NCBI GenBank assembly: GCA_025362675.1
Contig: JANYFN010000164.1
Location: forward strand, 1-44,682
Source: Limisphaerales bacterium
GTDB taxonomy: Bacteria > Verrucomicrobiota > Verrucomicrobiia > Limisphaerales > UBA11358
Reading direction: 5' to 3'
Length of the DNA stretch: 44,682 nucleotides
The position numbers and the translations under genes are program-made. Position 1 is the stretch's first letter. Each line of letters starts with the position of its first letter. Positions 8,615-17,080 of the stretch are shown here, one piece after another. Under the pieces are notes generated by a model. It had not been told where the DNA came from. It ran no database searches and saw only the letters and a program-made list of their open reading frames with translations.

Positions 8615-9307
8615 ATGAAAACAAAAATTCAAAAAACATCTTTCCCCGCCGCGTTCACGCTGATCGAACTGCTGGTGGTGATTTCAATCATCGGCGTGCT
8701 CTCCGCATTTATCATCGGGGGTTTGGCAGCCGCCAAAAAAATTTCATATCGCAAAACGGCGACGGCGGACTTGAAATTTATCGAGGCGGCGATTGAAAAT
8801 TATAAAGCCAAATACGGCAGTTATCCGCCGAGCAATCAGAATCTCGCCAACGTCAACTATGATCCTTCGAGCTACAGTCAGCTTTATTATGAGTTGTCAG
8901 GAGTTACAAATACGACGCCTCCGCCTAGTCCAACGGCCAACTACAAAACCTTAGACGGCTCGGCAACTATCAGCGAGGGCGATTACAAACTGGCATTTGG
9001 GGTTGGCGGGATTGTGAATCTCACCAAACCCGGCGGGGATGATGGTGTGGCCGCGCAGAATTTTTTGAGTGGATTGAAGGCAAAACAATTTCGGGAAAAC
9101 CTCTCGAATAATACTAAGCTCACCACGCTCCTGATTACTTCCGTTGGTGGTCCGGACATAAACTATCAGCCATTGGGAGTTCAGGACGTGAACCCGATCC
9201 ACTATAACTCGGTCAACCCTACTAACAATCCCAGCTCTTACGACTTATGGATTGATCTGGTCATCAGTGGCAAGACCAACCGGATTGGCAACTGGACTGC
9301 AAAATGA
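8615..9307 (+). CDS. GspG-like type II pseudopilin (first)
   Basis: A 230-residue prepilin-type protein. A 13-residue basic leader ends in Ala, followed by the class III signal FTLIELLVVISIIGVL with Glu at mature position +5 (E18). Prepilin peptidase would cleave A13/F14 and methylate the Phe. The body begins with a long helix ending in YKAKYGSYPPSNQN, the GspG pattern in which a KxxYGxYP motif follows the helix. The protein is longer than a standard GspG (about 145 residues) and has a Thr/Asn-rich C-terminal half. The ATG at 8615 was chosen over an in-frame ATG at 8564 that lies inside the antitoxin gene, because it gives a normal short basic leader. It is probably the major or a minor subunit of the pseudopilus. 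Confidence 0.85.
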   Translation: MKTKIQKTSFPAAFTLIELLVVISIIGVLSAFIIGGLAAAKKISYRKTATADLKFIEAAIENYKAKYGSYPPSNQNLANVNYDPSSYSQLYYELSGVTNTTPPPSPTANYKTLDGSATISEGDYKLAFGVGGIVNLTKPGGDDGVAAQNFLSGLKAKQFRENLSNNTKLTTLLITSVGGPDINYQPLGVQDVNPIHYNSVNPTNNPSSYDLWIDLVISGKTNRIGNWTAK

Positions 9308-9484
9308 TTTATGAGTGTCGTGACTCACTCCATCCGTAAACGCCCGCTGGCGGTCGAGTGGCACGAGGCGGTGTGGCAGCCGGTCATTCTCGTTCGCCGT
9401 TCCCACCGTCGTCGCGGCATAAAACCGTTGCTACCGCAGGGGTTTTTGAAGCATCCTGCCTCCCGTCATAACCGTATTCAAACT

Positions 9485-10273
9485 ATGAAACCAACATTAT
9501 TTTTATCGCGTCGTTCCCATTTCGGCTTCACGCTCGTGGAGCTACTGGTCGTCATTGCCATTATTGGCATTTTGGCGGCCATGCTCCTGCCGGTCATTAC
9601 CACCGTGAGTAAAAAGGCCAAAGAGAAAAAAGCCAGGATGGAAGTGCAAAGCATTGCCACAGCGATTGAATCATACGACTCAGCGTATGGCCGGTTTCCA
9701 GTTTCGAAGGCGGCACAGGACGACGCTGGTTTGAACAAAGGCGATTTCACTTATGGCGGACCGATTCGTTTTGATGCGACCACCGCGCCCTTTCTCGTAT
9801 CGAATCCAGGTGGCTACACTTACAACACATCCAATGCTGAGGTCGTGGCGATTTTGATGGATTTGACCTCGACGCCGACCGGATTATTAACCGTGAATAC
9901 CAACCACGTCAAAAATCCACGCCAGACCAAATTCCTAAACGCAACGATGACGGGCGATCCGACGTTGCCGGGCGTTGGCCCTGATCTCGTCTATCGTGAT
10001 CCGTGGGGCAATCCATATATCATCTCCCTGGATTTGAATTATGACGAACAGTGCAAGGACGCTTTCTATTGTTTGTCAAAGGTAGCTAATGTTGGTGGTT
10101 TGAATACCAATCCTGGACTCGTGAGCCTCGCTAATCCCGACACGACTAAGGCAGATAATTTTCAGTTCCACGGCAAAGTCATGGTCTGGTCGGCGGGTGC
10201 GGACAAAAAAATTGATTCGGGCATTTCGGCCACTGCCGGTGTGAATAAAGACAATATTTTAAGCTGGCAGTGA
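9485..10273 (+). CDS. GspG-like type II pseudopilin (second)
   Basis: A 262-residue prepilin-type protein with a 14-residue leader ending in Gly, then FTLVELLVVIAIIGILAAMLLP with Glu at +5 (E19). The helix runs into ESYDSAYGRFPVSK, the GspG-type turn. It ends with a segment on placement of residues in the fold (DPWGNPYIISLD), which matches the conserved DPWGxPY motif of GspG proteins. The start was set at ATG 9485; the frame is open back to an ATG at 9311, but that would add 58 residues of unrecognisable sequence before the leader. The 177 bases before the start show no clear feature. Together with the preceding gene it gives two GspG-like subunits in the cluster. Confidence 0.87.
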   Translation: MKPTLFLSRRSHFGFTLVELLVVIAIIGILAAMLLPVITTVSKKAKEKKARMEVQSIATAIESYDSAYGRFPVSKAAQDDAGLNKGDFTYGGPIRFDATTAPFLVSNPGGYTYNTSNAEVVAILMDLTSTPTGLLTVNTNHVKNPRQTKFLNATMTGDPTLPGVGPDLVYRDPWGNPYIISLDLNYDEQCKDAFYCLSKVANVGGLNTNPGLVSLANPDTTKADNFQFHGKVMVWSAGADKKIDSGISATAGVNKDNILSWQ

Positions 10274-10274
10274 T

Positions 10275-11219
10275 ATGAAAAATGATGCGTGCCATGTGAT
10301 GCGAGAAGTGCCGCCGATGCCCGTGGGCGAAGCGCTTTCGCGTCGTGCCTCGCGCGTGCCGCATCAGGCTTTTTCTCTGATCGAACTGCTCGTCGTGATC
10401 ACCATTCTTGGCCTGATCGCGGGCATCGCCGTGCCGGCGCTGAAGGATATGGGCAAATCCAATGCTCAAATCAGCGCCACGCGCCAGATGCTGGATGACG
10501 TGGCCCGCGCCCGGCAGCTCGCCATGAGTCAGCGCAACATCGTCTATATGGTGTTTGTGCCGACGAATTATTTCACGCTCAACAACGCCAACAACCAGAA
10601 CTTTTGGTTGGGATTGAATGCGATCACCGATTCCACTAAGCGGGAGCTCGCGTTGAGATCCGCCACCAACTTAGTGGACAAGCAGTTGAGCGGCTATCGT
10701 TTCATCTCCTATGGTCGGCTCGGCGACCAACCGGGCCAACACGCCTGGCATTATCTTGAGGATAAATGGCAGTCACTACCTGAAGGCACGTTCATCAGCC
10801 CGTTAAAATTCACTGCGCCTAACCCGGCGATTTGGCTGAATGTTCCGCAATGGCCGACCGATCATCCGAACCCGGATTTGAACCGCATCTACCAATTTCA
10901 GACGAACAATTTTCCGTTTCCCACCGAGGATTCGCCGCTGGTGAATCTGCCGTGCATCGCGTTCAATCATTTGGGCCAGCTAGAAAAAAATCTCGCGAAC
11001 GGTTCCCAGTTAGGGACGAGCGACGGCTATATCCCCCTAGATCAAGGTGTCGTTGGTTATGGCGTTGATGTCGCCACCAAATTGCCCGTGCCCACCATAG
11101 TGAATCCTGGCGATATCTTGGAACGCCCGCCCGGCAACAGCACCGGTCTAGGCTACAACATCATCCATATTGATTCGCTCACCGGCCGCGCCACGCTGGA
11201 AACATTTAAGCTCAAATGA
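10275..11219 (+). CDS. GspH-like pseudopilin; resembles Verru_Chthon cassette protein D
   Basis: A 314-residue prepilin-like protein. A 32-residue basic leader ends in Ala, then FSLIELLVVITILGLIAG with Glu at +5 (E37). After the hydrophobic helix comes a MLDDVARARQLAMSQRNIVYMVFVP segment, here described in two parts: a helix of the type seen in GspH/FimT (ARQLAMSQRN) and a first beta strand. This matches the pattern of the verrucomicrobial cassette protein D, recalled from family knowledge rather than searched. It starts 1 base after the preceding stop and its own stop overlaps the next start (ATGA at 11216-11219), so expression with the next gene is translationally coupled. Its expected role is a minor pseudopilin near the fibre tip. 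Confidence 0.8.
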   Translation: MKNDACHVMREVPPMPVGEALSRRASRVPHQAFSLIELLVVITILGLIAGIAVPALKDMGKSNAQISATRQMLDDVARARQLAMSQRNIVYMVFVPTNYFTLNNANNQNFWLGLNAITDSTKRELALRSATNLVDKQLSGYRFISYGRLGDQPGQHAWHYLEDKWQSLPEGTFISPLKFTAPNPAIWLNVPQWPTDHPNPDLNRIYQFQTNNFPFPTEDSPLVNLPCIAFNHLGQLEKNLANGSQLGTSDGYIPLDQGVVGYGVDVATKLPVPTIVNPGDILERPPGNSTGLGYNIIHIDSLTGRATLETFKLK

Positions 11220-12061
11220 ATATTTCCCGCCAACATTTCTCCACCGCCCGTCGCTCGCCGCGTCGCTTGCGTGGATTCACCTTGGTGGAAATCGCCATCT
11301 GTCTCGGCATCATCGGCGTTGCTCTGGTGGCCATCATCGGCATCTTGCCCGCTGGCTTGCACACCCAGCGCGACAGTCGCGAGGAGACGATCGTAGGCCA
11401 GGATGCCAGCGTGATTTTCGAGGCCGTGCGCAACGGCTCGCGCGGCGCGGATGATTTGACGAATTACATTTACGCCATCGTCAACACTGGCCCGACTTCC
11501 TATGGCTACACGAATAAACTCGCCGCGCGCGTCGGTTTTTCGCCAGCCAAATTTCCGGCGGTTCCAGCCGGCAACTGGCATCTCGCGCTGACCAATGGCG
11601 AGAATATCATCGGCCTATTGAGCACGCCGGAATACATAGATGCAGCCTATAATCCGACTAACTATTTTAATCCGGCTTCAGTGAATGTTTCTAGCAACCA
11701 CATCATTGCCTTTGTGAGCGCGATGAGCGGCGTGGTTTCGGAAAAGCCCCCGCAGGATAACGACATCTTGCGGCAGGACACGTTTGGCTATCGTCTCTAC
11801 TGCGTCAACGCCGCCGTGCCGATAGATACCAATCTCCTCACTTACGCCCCGAACGATCCCGCCCGAGTTTATGCTGACAAACTTTCGCGCAATCAGCACG
11901 AGCTACGCATGACGTTTCTTTGGCCGTTGTTACCCAATGGCGACACTGGCAAGGGCCGCCAGACTTTCCGCGCGACGGTCGCCGGTCAGTTGTCCCACAT
12001 CTACACTAATAATTTCGACCTGTATTTTTACCAGTCGCAATCTTTCACCAATGCGCCCTAA
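11216..12061 (+). CDS. GspI-like pseudopilin; resembles Verru_Chthon cassette protein B
   Basis: A 281-residue prepilin-like protein with a 20-residue Arg-rich leader ending in Gly, then FTLVEIAICLGIIGVALVAI with Glu at +5 (E25). The following ILPAGLHTQRDSREETI segment is like the cassette B pattern (a Leu-Pro-Gly-Leu turn followed by an RD...T helix). By position and hydrophobic-helix character it occupies the GspI slot. It overlaps the previous gene by 4 bases (ATGA) and ends directly against the next start codon. The remainder is a Thr/Asn-rich beta-type region with no motif I recognise. It should be an inner-membrane prepilin processed by a prepilin peptidase encoded elsewhere. Confidence 0.8.
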   Translation: MNISRQHFSTARRSPRRLRGFTLVEIAICLGIIGVALVAIIGILPAGLHTQRDSREETIVGQDASVIFEAVRNGSRGADDLTNYIYAIVNTGPTSYGYTNKLAARVGFSPAKFPAVPAGNWHLALTNGENIIGLLSTPEYIDAAYNPTNYFNPASVNVSSNHIIAFVSAMSGVVSEKPPQDNDILRQDTFGYRLYCVNAAVPIDTNLLTYAPNDPARVYADKLSRNQHELRMTFLWPLLPNGDTGKGRQTFRATVAGQLSHIYTNNFDLYFYQSQSFTNAP

Positions 12062-13027
12062 ATGAAGTTACAAGTTACAAGTTGCAAGTTACAGCTTTCT
12101 CGCCGCACTCCGGCGGGCGTTGAACCCTTTAACTTTCAGCCTTCAACCTTCAATAATGAATCGGCCTTTTCGCTCGTTGAAGTATTGCTCACCGTCACGC
12201 TGCTCTCGCTCATCATCCTCGCGTTGATGAATGTGTTCAGCAGCACGCAGCAAGCGTTCCGCGCCAGTGTCACGCAGACCGACGTGCTCGAAGGCGGCCG
12301 CGCCGCGATGCAGATGATCGCCGATGATTTGCGCAGCCTGACGCCGTCCGGCCTGCCCCCATCGGGTAGCTCCAGCAATTTGGTCGGTGCAAACATTTAC
12401 GCGCCGGTAAATTTCTTCTCCGTCGCGAATGATAATTATAATTCCTACTCGCCGCTCACTCAAAGTCTGCCGGCCAGTTCGGGTTTGCGTGTAAACCTGT
12501 TGAATTATTTCTTCGTGTTAGGACGTGAAAATAATAAGTGGACCGGGGTTGGTTACATAGTTGATAACACAAATACTTCCACGCTCTATCCGCTATATCG
12601 TTTCTATGCGGAGACGAATGCCACGGCTTCGCCCCTGACGCTCTACTACGCCTTTTCCACCGCTATTTCCAATCGGCAGTGGACGAACATGAGTCACATT
12701 ATGAACGGCGTTGTGCATTTGGTAGTGCGCCCCCAAGATCCGCGCGGCCATTGGATTAACAATAACTTTATCGCCTACACGAACGCTGCGAATGCTTCGT
12801 TCTTCGTGCCGGCTTACGGCGAAACGCAATTGTATATGTTCAGCAACACCGTGCCGGCCAGCGTGGAACTGCAACTCGGCATCATTGAAGATCGCACGTT
12901 GCAACGTGCCGAATCGTTGCCCACGTTTAACTCGCAGTCTAACTACCTTTCCCAGCAAGCCGGCCACGTCCACATATTCCGTCAGCTGGTAACTATTCCG
13001 AACGTTGTCCCGTCGGCCTACCAATGA
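12062..13027 (+). CDS. GspJ-like pseudopilin; resembles Verru_Chthon cassette protein C
   Basis: A 321-residue prepilin-like protein with a 35-residue leader ending in Ala, then FSLVEVLLTVTLLSLIILAL with Glu at +5 (E40). A helix with the pattern STQQAFRAS ... EGGRAAMQMIADDLRS follows. This is typical of GspJ (arginine-rich helix leading to a DDLR motif) and of cassette protein C. The leader is unusual: bases directly after the ATG are four tandem heptamers, and further heptamers occur at 12131-12151, so much of the leader is encoded by simple repeats. No alternative in-frame start codon lies between the repeats and the hydrophobic segment. It abuts the previous gene and overlaps the next by 4 bases. 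Confidence 0.8.
   Translation: MKLQVTSCKLQLSRRTPAGVEPFNFQPSTFNNESAFSLVEVLLTVTLLSLIILALMNVFSSTQQAFRASVTQTDVLEGGRAAMQMIADDLRSLTPSGLPPSGSSSNLVGANIYAPVNFFSVANDNYNSYSPLTQSLPASSGLRVNLLNYFFVLGRENNKWTGVGYIVDNTNTSTLYPLYRFYAETNATASPLTLYYAFSTAISNRQWTNMSHIMNGVVHLVVRPQDPRGHWINNNFIAYTNAANASFFVPAYGETQLYMFSNTVPASVELQLGIIEDRTLQRAESLPTFNSQSNYLSQQAGHVHIFRQLVTIPNVVPSAYQ
12065..12092 (+). repeat. Heptamer tandem repeat, 4 units, directly after the start codon
   Basis: Four tandem copies of AAGTTAC (the third reads AAGTTGC) begin at the first base after the ATG of the GspJ-like gene and encode KLQVTSCKL. Because 7 is not a multiple of 3, gain or loss of one or two units would shift the frame. Confidence 0.9.
12131..12151 (+). 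repeat. Degenerate heptamer repeat, 3 units, in the GspJ-like leader
   Basis: Three adjacent related heptamers, AACTTTC, AGCCTTC and AACCTTC, lie in the leader-coding part of the GspJ-like gene. They are of the same CAACCTT type as the array at 13081-13108. Confidence 0.7.
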
Positions 13028-16000
13028 AACTAAATTCTAAAACCGAAGTTAGGAGCGAGAAGTTAGGAGCGAGAAGTTTTCAACCTTCAACCTTCAACCT
13101 TCAACCTTCCCGCCGAGGCATCGCCCTCGTCATCACGCTGATCATGCTCTCGGTGACACTGGTGATGGCGATCGCCTTCATCGCCGTTTCGCGTCGTTCG
13201 CGTAATGCTTCCACCACCGGCACGGATAGCACCACCGCCCGGCTCGCCGCCGAAACCGCCCTCGCGGCGGCCCAGGCGCAGATCGTTGCTAACATTTTCG
13301 TCACCAACGCTTCCGCCTACGATTTCAAGATGGTCGTCTCGACGAATTATCAAAATCCTGACGGTTATTTCATTGGTAGCCAAAATCCAACGAACGTAAA
13401 CTTTAATTTTCGCAATGTTGATGGGGCCGCGCTGACGCCTGACGACTTCAAGCAAAACGTCGCCAACTTGTTTTTTCTCCCGCGCGTGCCCGTCAGCATC
13501 TTCAACCCCGCCACCGGCTCCAATGATTTCCGCTATTTTCTCGATCTCAATCGTAATGGACTGTTTGAAGATAGCGGCACAGTGACCAACGTGGATAATT
13601 TCGGCAACGCGCTCCCCAATGCTACCGGCAACGCGCAGGTTATCGTCAGCGGTGATCCGCAATGGGTAGGCATCCTTGAGCGGCCTGACCAACCCCATGC
13701 GTCCGACAATCATTTCGTCGCCCGCTACGCTTTTTTTGCGCAGCCCATTGGCAATTCGCTAGACTTGAATGCGATTCATAACCAAACCTTAAATATGCCA
13801 CTTTCGGCCAACGACGGATTTTTTCGCAATCAAGGAGTCGGTTCCTGGGAACTAAATTTGGCCGCATTTCTGGCTGACCTGAATACGAATGTCTGGAGTG
13901 CTGATAATTTTGCGACCACCTCTAACTATGTTTACAACCCGTTTGGGTTTAATCAGGGTCATACTTTTGAAGATGCCCGCGCTTTGTTATCCTATCGTTA
14001 CGACTTCAACTATAACAACCTCGCCTCGGCCAACAACGCGCTAGCAGGTGTGGCGAGCACTATATTGCCATTTGACAATATTGATGTTTATAGCGACGGA
14101 CCGTTGCAAACCACGACGACGAACATTGACGAAAACATCAATCGGGATAATCCGGCCAAGCCTTGGGTCGGTGCCAATAATCCCGTCGGATTTTACACCT
14201 TACCCTCCGAACTATTCGACTTAGCTAAGACGGCGGGAAATGTGCCTGCGATTAGTGTCGCCGCCGGAAATGATTTCACCGATCGTCTGCGGCGCGCAGG
14301 CACCAACACATTTGGCGGCACTACCAATTCCACCTACGACCGCTACACGTTCTATCGTCTGCTCCAGCAACTCAGCACCGATTCCACCGTGGACGATACG
14401 CGGATGAATTTGAATTACGATAACATCACGCGCGCCATCAATGGCATCGCCAATGTGAACGGCACCGCCAGCGCCACGAATCTGCTCCCTTGGGCGCCGC
14501 TGACATTTTTCACCAACGCCGCCGACCGGATGCTCACGTTTTACACCTCCCAATGGTTGAATGAAAACACCAACGCCTATTTCAATTTCACGAATACCTT
14601 TGGCTCAATCACCACTAGCGCCTTTGGCGTCACGCACATCCCCGTCTATGTGAACGGACGTTTTGTTTACACGCCCGCCGTGAACCGCCTGCTCCAGCTC
14701 GCAGCGAATCTCTACGACACTACGACGAATGATGTTTTCCCATCCGTCTTCCGTCCGCTCTTCACGCGCACCGGCACGAATGTTTTCATCACCGGCTATA
14801 CGAATATCGTGACCGTGTCTGGCACGGCGGACTTTGTGTTTTCCACGCCGACGAATGTGGAGTCGTTTGCGCAAGTGGGCGGCGTGAACATTCCGATCAA
14901 CATTTACGGTGTGCCGTGGATTATCGGGGCGAAGAAAAATTTACCTAACTTCAACCGCTTTTATTCGCTCAACAACGTGCAAGTCACGCGCAAGCTGCAA
15001 CTCACGCGCACCGACCCCAGCACCGGTCCGCTGGCTACGAATGTGATGTATATCATGAGCATCACCAATCATATCGGCTGGTCGTTGTGGAATTCTTACG
15101 ATACGAATTATCTGGGCACGATGGATGTGGTCGTGCGGGATAATCTCAACATGCAATTGTCCAATAGCTTCCCGCGCACTTGGATGAGCAATGCAACGTT
15201 TGTAACGCCGGCGAATTTCAGCATCAACAACTGGCCGGGTTCAGCTTGGACTAGTTCAAGCGATGCCTGGGAAAGCAAACAACCTTCCGGCGCGTCGTTC
15301 CTTTACAGCAATTGGGATTGTGGTTTCTTGCCCGAAGCGATTTACCGCGAAGGCACTGGACAATTTGAATCGACGGCGGGAAATCCTGATCCCCCGTTTG
15401 AAACCGGAATTTCGCCGGTGCCGGTGTTCCCGAAGTTTGATTTGCGCACGACGAATTATCTCCAAGCCTATCTCATTGACCGAGCCTTTGGACGCATAGT
15501 TGACTATGTGCAATTTTCCGGGCCAGCGAGCTATCGCCAGTTGAATGAGGAGTTACGCGATCCCAACCTGATCAATGTTGCTACGCTGCAAAGACCCATG
15601 TGGAGCACGAATACGCCCGCCGGTATCGCCGGCCTAACTCCAACGTGGGGCATCGTGGATCAAGTTACCGTTTCACGCGATGGTCAGTATGTTCCCGCGC
15701 CGGGCTGGAAGTCACCTCCGAACACGCCCGCTGCCCTGAAGGGCACTCCAAGCTATGAGGCAGCTTTTTTCAACGCTTTCTTTTCGGTCACAAATTTCTT
15801 CCCCGGCCCGGGAGGTGTTCTCTACTCGAACACCTCACTTGTTCAGCAGGCGCCTTACACGCCGTCGCGGATGATTTATGAATACACCATGTGGTCGGTC
15901 AATGATCCACTAGTGCATTATATGGCGAGCGATCTGCAAGACAGTCTTGGAGCGAATCATTTTGGAAGAAGTGATGGTGATACGGCGCCGCCTGTGCCGC

Positions 16001-17025
16001 AACCGGATAAAGTTTTGAATGCCCTAGATCACACCGATGCCTTGGTAGAATCTCGCTATCAACCGTGGGGTAGAAATCCGCAACTTGTAACCAAAGGACA
16101 GAAGTTTGATGACCAGAACCGCTACAACTTCGCCTATCGCGACTCGCTTGTCTGGGGCTCCGACTTCTGGGATTTCCCGACGAATAAACTTCCGGCTGTC
16201 GGCTGGATTGGCCGCGTGCATCGTGGCACGCCGTGGCAAACCGTGTTTCTGAAGGCCACTAACATTTTGAATTATGTCACCGGCGCGAATGGTGAATATC
16301 CTGCCGGTTTGAATACGTGGAATCTTTGGACGGGTAACTCATATTCCTACGATAACGTCCATTCCGCGCCGATGAATGACCGCTTTTTGTTTGATCTCTT
16401 CACGGCGGCACCAAATGACAATGCGCAGCGCGGCACGTTGTCCGTCAACCAAACCGAACTTGCTTCTATCTCAGCTTTGCTTAGTGGTCTGGTAGTGTTG
16501 ACGAATGATTTGGAGTTTCCACAACTTGATACGACGCCAACGGTCACGAACCTGATTGTCTCGCCAGCGGGCGTGGATGTGCCGAACTCCGCCCTTAAAT
16601 TGATTCAAAATTCCATCCTGTCGACGCGTGGGGATACCAATCTATTTCCGCAGGGCGTATTCAAATATGTCGGCGACATTTTGCGCGTGCCGGCGTTGTC
16701 TCAGGAATCGCCATTTCTCAATCGCAATAGTGAAAATCAACTGAACTACAATATCAGCGACGAGCTTTATGAATGGCTGCCGCAGCAGACGATGGGTCTG
16801 CTGCGATTAGGCACGCCGCGCTATGTGGCTTATTGTTACGGGCAGGCGTTGAAGCCGGCGCAGAACGGCACGGTGCTGGGCGGCTTCCAGTCGCAATTAG
16901 TGACTAATTATCAGGTGGTGGCGGAAAGCGCCATCCGCGTGATTTTTCGCGTGGATAACGCCGCCGGCACGAACGGTGCACCGCGCGTGATTATTGAAAA
17001 TTCCCGGCCGCTGGCACCCGAGTGA
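13024..17025 (+). CDS. Giant GspK/PilX-like protein; resembles Verru_Chthon cassette protein A
   Basis: A 1333-residue protein with a prepilin-like N terminus: a 32-residue leader ending RRG, then IALVITLIMLSVTLVMAIAF. Mature position +5 is Ile (I37), not Glu, as in GspK proteins, which cap the pseudopilus tip. The helix continues with TARLAAETALAAAQAQ, a pattern shared with PilX/GspK. At about four times the usual GspK length it has a very large, Asn/Thr-rich extracytoplasmic region without a domain I can name. Its position as fourth gene after GspH-, I- and J-like genes and the 4-base overlap at 13024 support the GspK slot. The leader is encoded by a 14-bp tandem repeat and four heptamers (13047-13108). 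Role at the fibre tip is inferred from GspK. Confidence 0.78.
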   Translation: MKLNSKTEVRSEKLGARSFQPSTFNLQPSRRGIALVITLIMLSVTLVMAIAFIAVSRRSRNASTTGTDSTTARLAAETALAAAQAQIVANIFVTNASAYDFKMVVSTNYQNPDGYFIGSQNPTNVNFNFRNVDGAALTPDDFKQNVANLFFLPRVPVSIFNPATGSNDFRYFLDLNRNGLFEDSGTVTNVDNFGNALPNATGNAQVIVSGDPQWVGILERPDQPHASDNHFVARYAFFAQPIGNSLDLNAIHNQTLNMPLSANDGFFRNQGVGSWELNLAAFLADLNTNVWSADNFATTSNYVYNPFGFNQGHTFEDARALLSYRYDFNYNNLASANNALAGVASTILPFDNIDVYSDGPLQTTTTNIDENINRDNPAKPWVGANNPVGFYTLPSELFDLAKTAGNVPAISVAAGNDFTDRLRRAGTNTFGGTTNSTYDRYTFYRLLQQLSTDSTVDDTRMNLNYDNITRAINGIANVNGTASATNLLPWAPLTFFTNAADRMLTFYTSQWLNENTNAYFNFTNTFGSITTSAFGVTHIPVYVNGRFVYTPAVNRLLQLAANLYDTTTNDVFPSVFRPLFTRTGTNVFITGYTNIVTVSGTADFVFSTPTNVESFAQVGGVNIPINIYGVPWIIGAKKNLPNFNRFYSLNNVQVTRKLQLTRTDPSTGPLATNVMYIMSITNHIGWSLWNSYDTNYLGTMDVVVRDNLNMQLSNSFPRTWMSNATFVTPANFSINNWPGSAWTSSSDAWESKQPSGASFLYSNWDCGFLPEAIYREGTGQFESTAGNPDPPFETGISPVPVFPKFDLRTTNYLQAYLIDRAFGRIVDYVQFSGPASYRQLNEELRDPNLINVATLQRPMWSTNTPAGIAGLTPTWGIVDQVTVSRDGQYVPAPGWKSPPNTPAALKGTPSYEAAFFNAFFSVTNFFPGPGGVLYSNTSLVQQAPYTPSRMIYEYTMWSVNDPLVHYMASDLQDSLGANHFGRSDGDTAPPVPQPDKVLNALDHTDALVESRYQPWGRNPQLVTKGQKFDDQNRYNFAYRDSLVWGSDFWDFPTNKLPAVGWIGRVHRGTPWQTVFLKATNILNYVTGANGEYPAGLNTWNLWTGNSYSYDNVHSAPMNDRFLFDLFTAAPNDNAQRGTLSVNQTELASISALLSGLVVLTNDLEFPQLDTTPTVTNLIVSPAGVDVPNSALKLIQNSILSTRGDTNLFPQGVFKYVGDILRVPALSQESPFLNRNSENQLNYNISDELYEWLPQQTMGLLRLGTPRYVAYCYGQALKPAQNGTVLGGFQSQLVTNYQVVAESAIRVIFRVDNAAGTNGAPRVIIENSRPLAPE
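13047..13108 (+). repeat. Tandem 14-mer x2 and heptamer x4 in the GspK-like leader
   Basis: AGTTAGGAGCGAGA is present twice in tandem (13047-13060 and 13061-13074). After six bases, CAACCTT is present four times in tandem (13081-13108). All lie between the ATG (13024) and the hydrophobic helix of the GspK-like protein. Unit lengths of 14 and 7 bases are not multiples of 3, so copy-number change would usually cause a frameshift. Confidence 0.9.
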
Positions 17026-17080
17026 AGTGTGCGGCGTGAAACGTAATGTTACTTGTTAGAAATTTTTTAAAGTTGTCGTT

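Noticed and set aside
9311-9484. Upstream in-frame extension of the second GspG-like protein
   Set aside because: The extra 58 residues have no prepilin leader character, and the ATG at 9485 gives a normal 14-residue leader.
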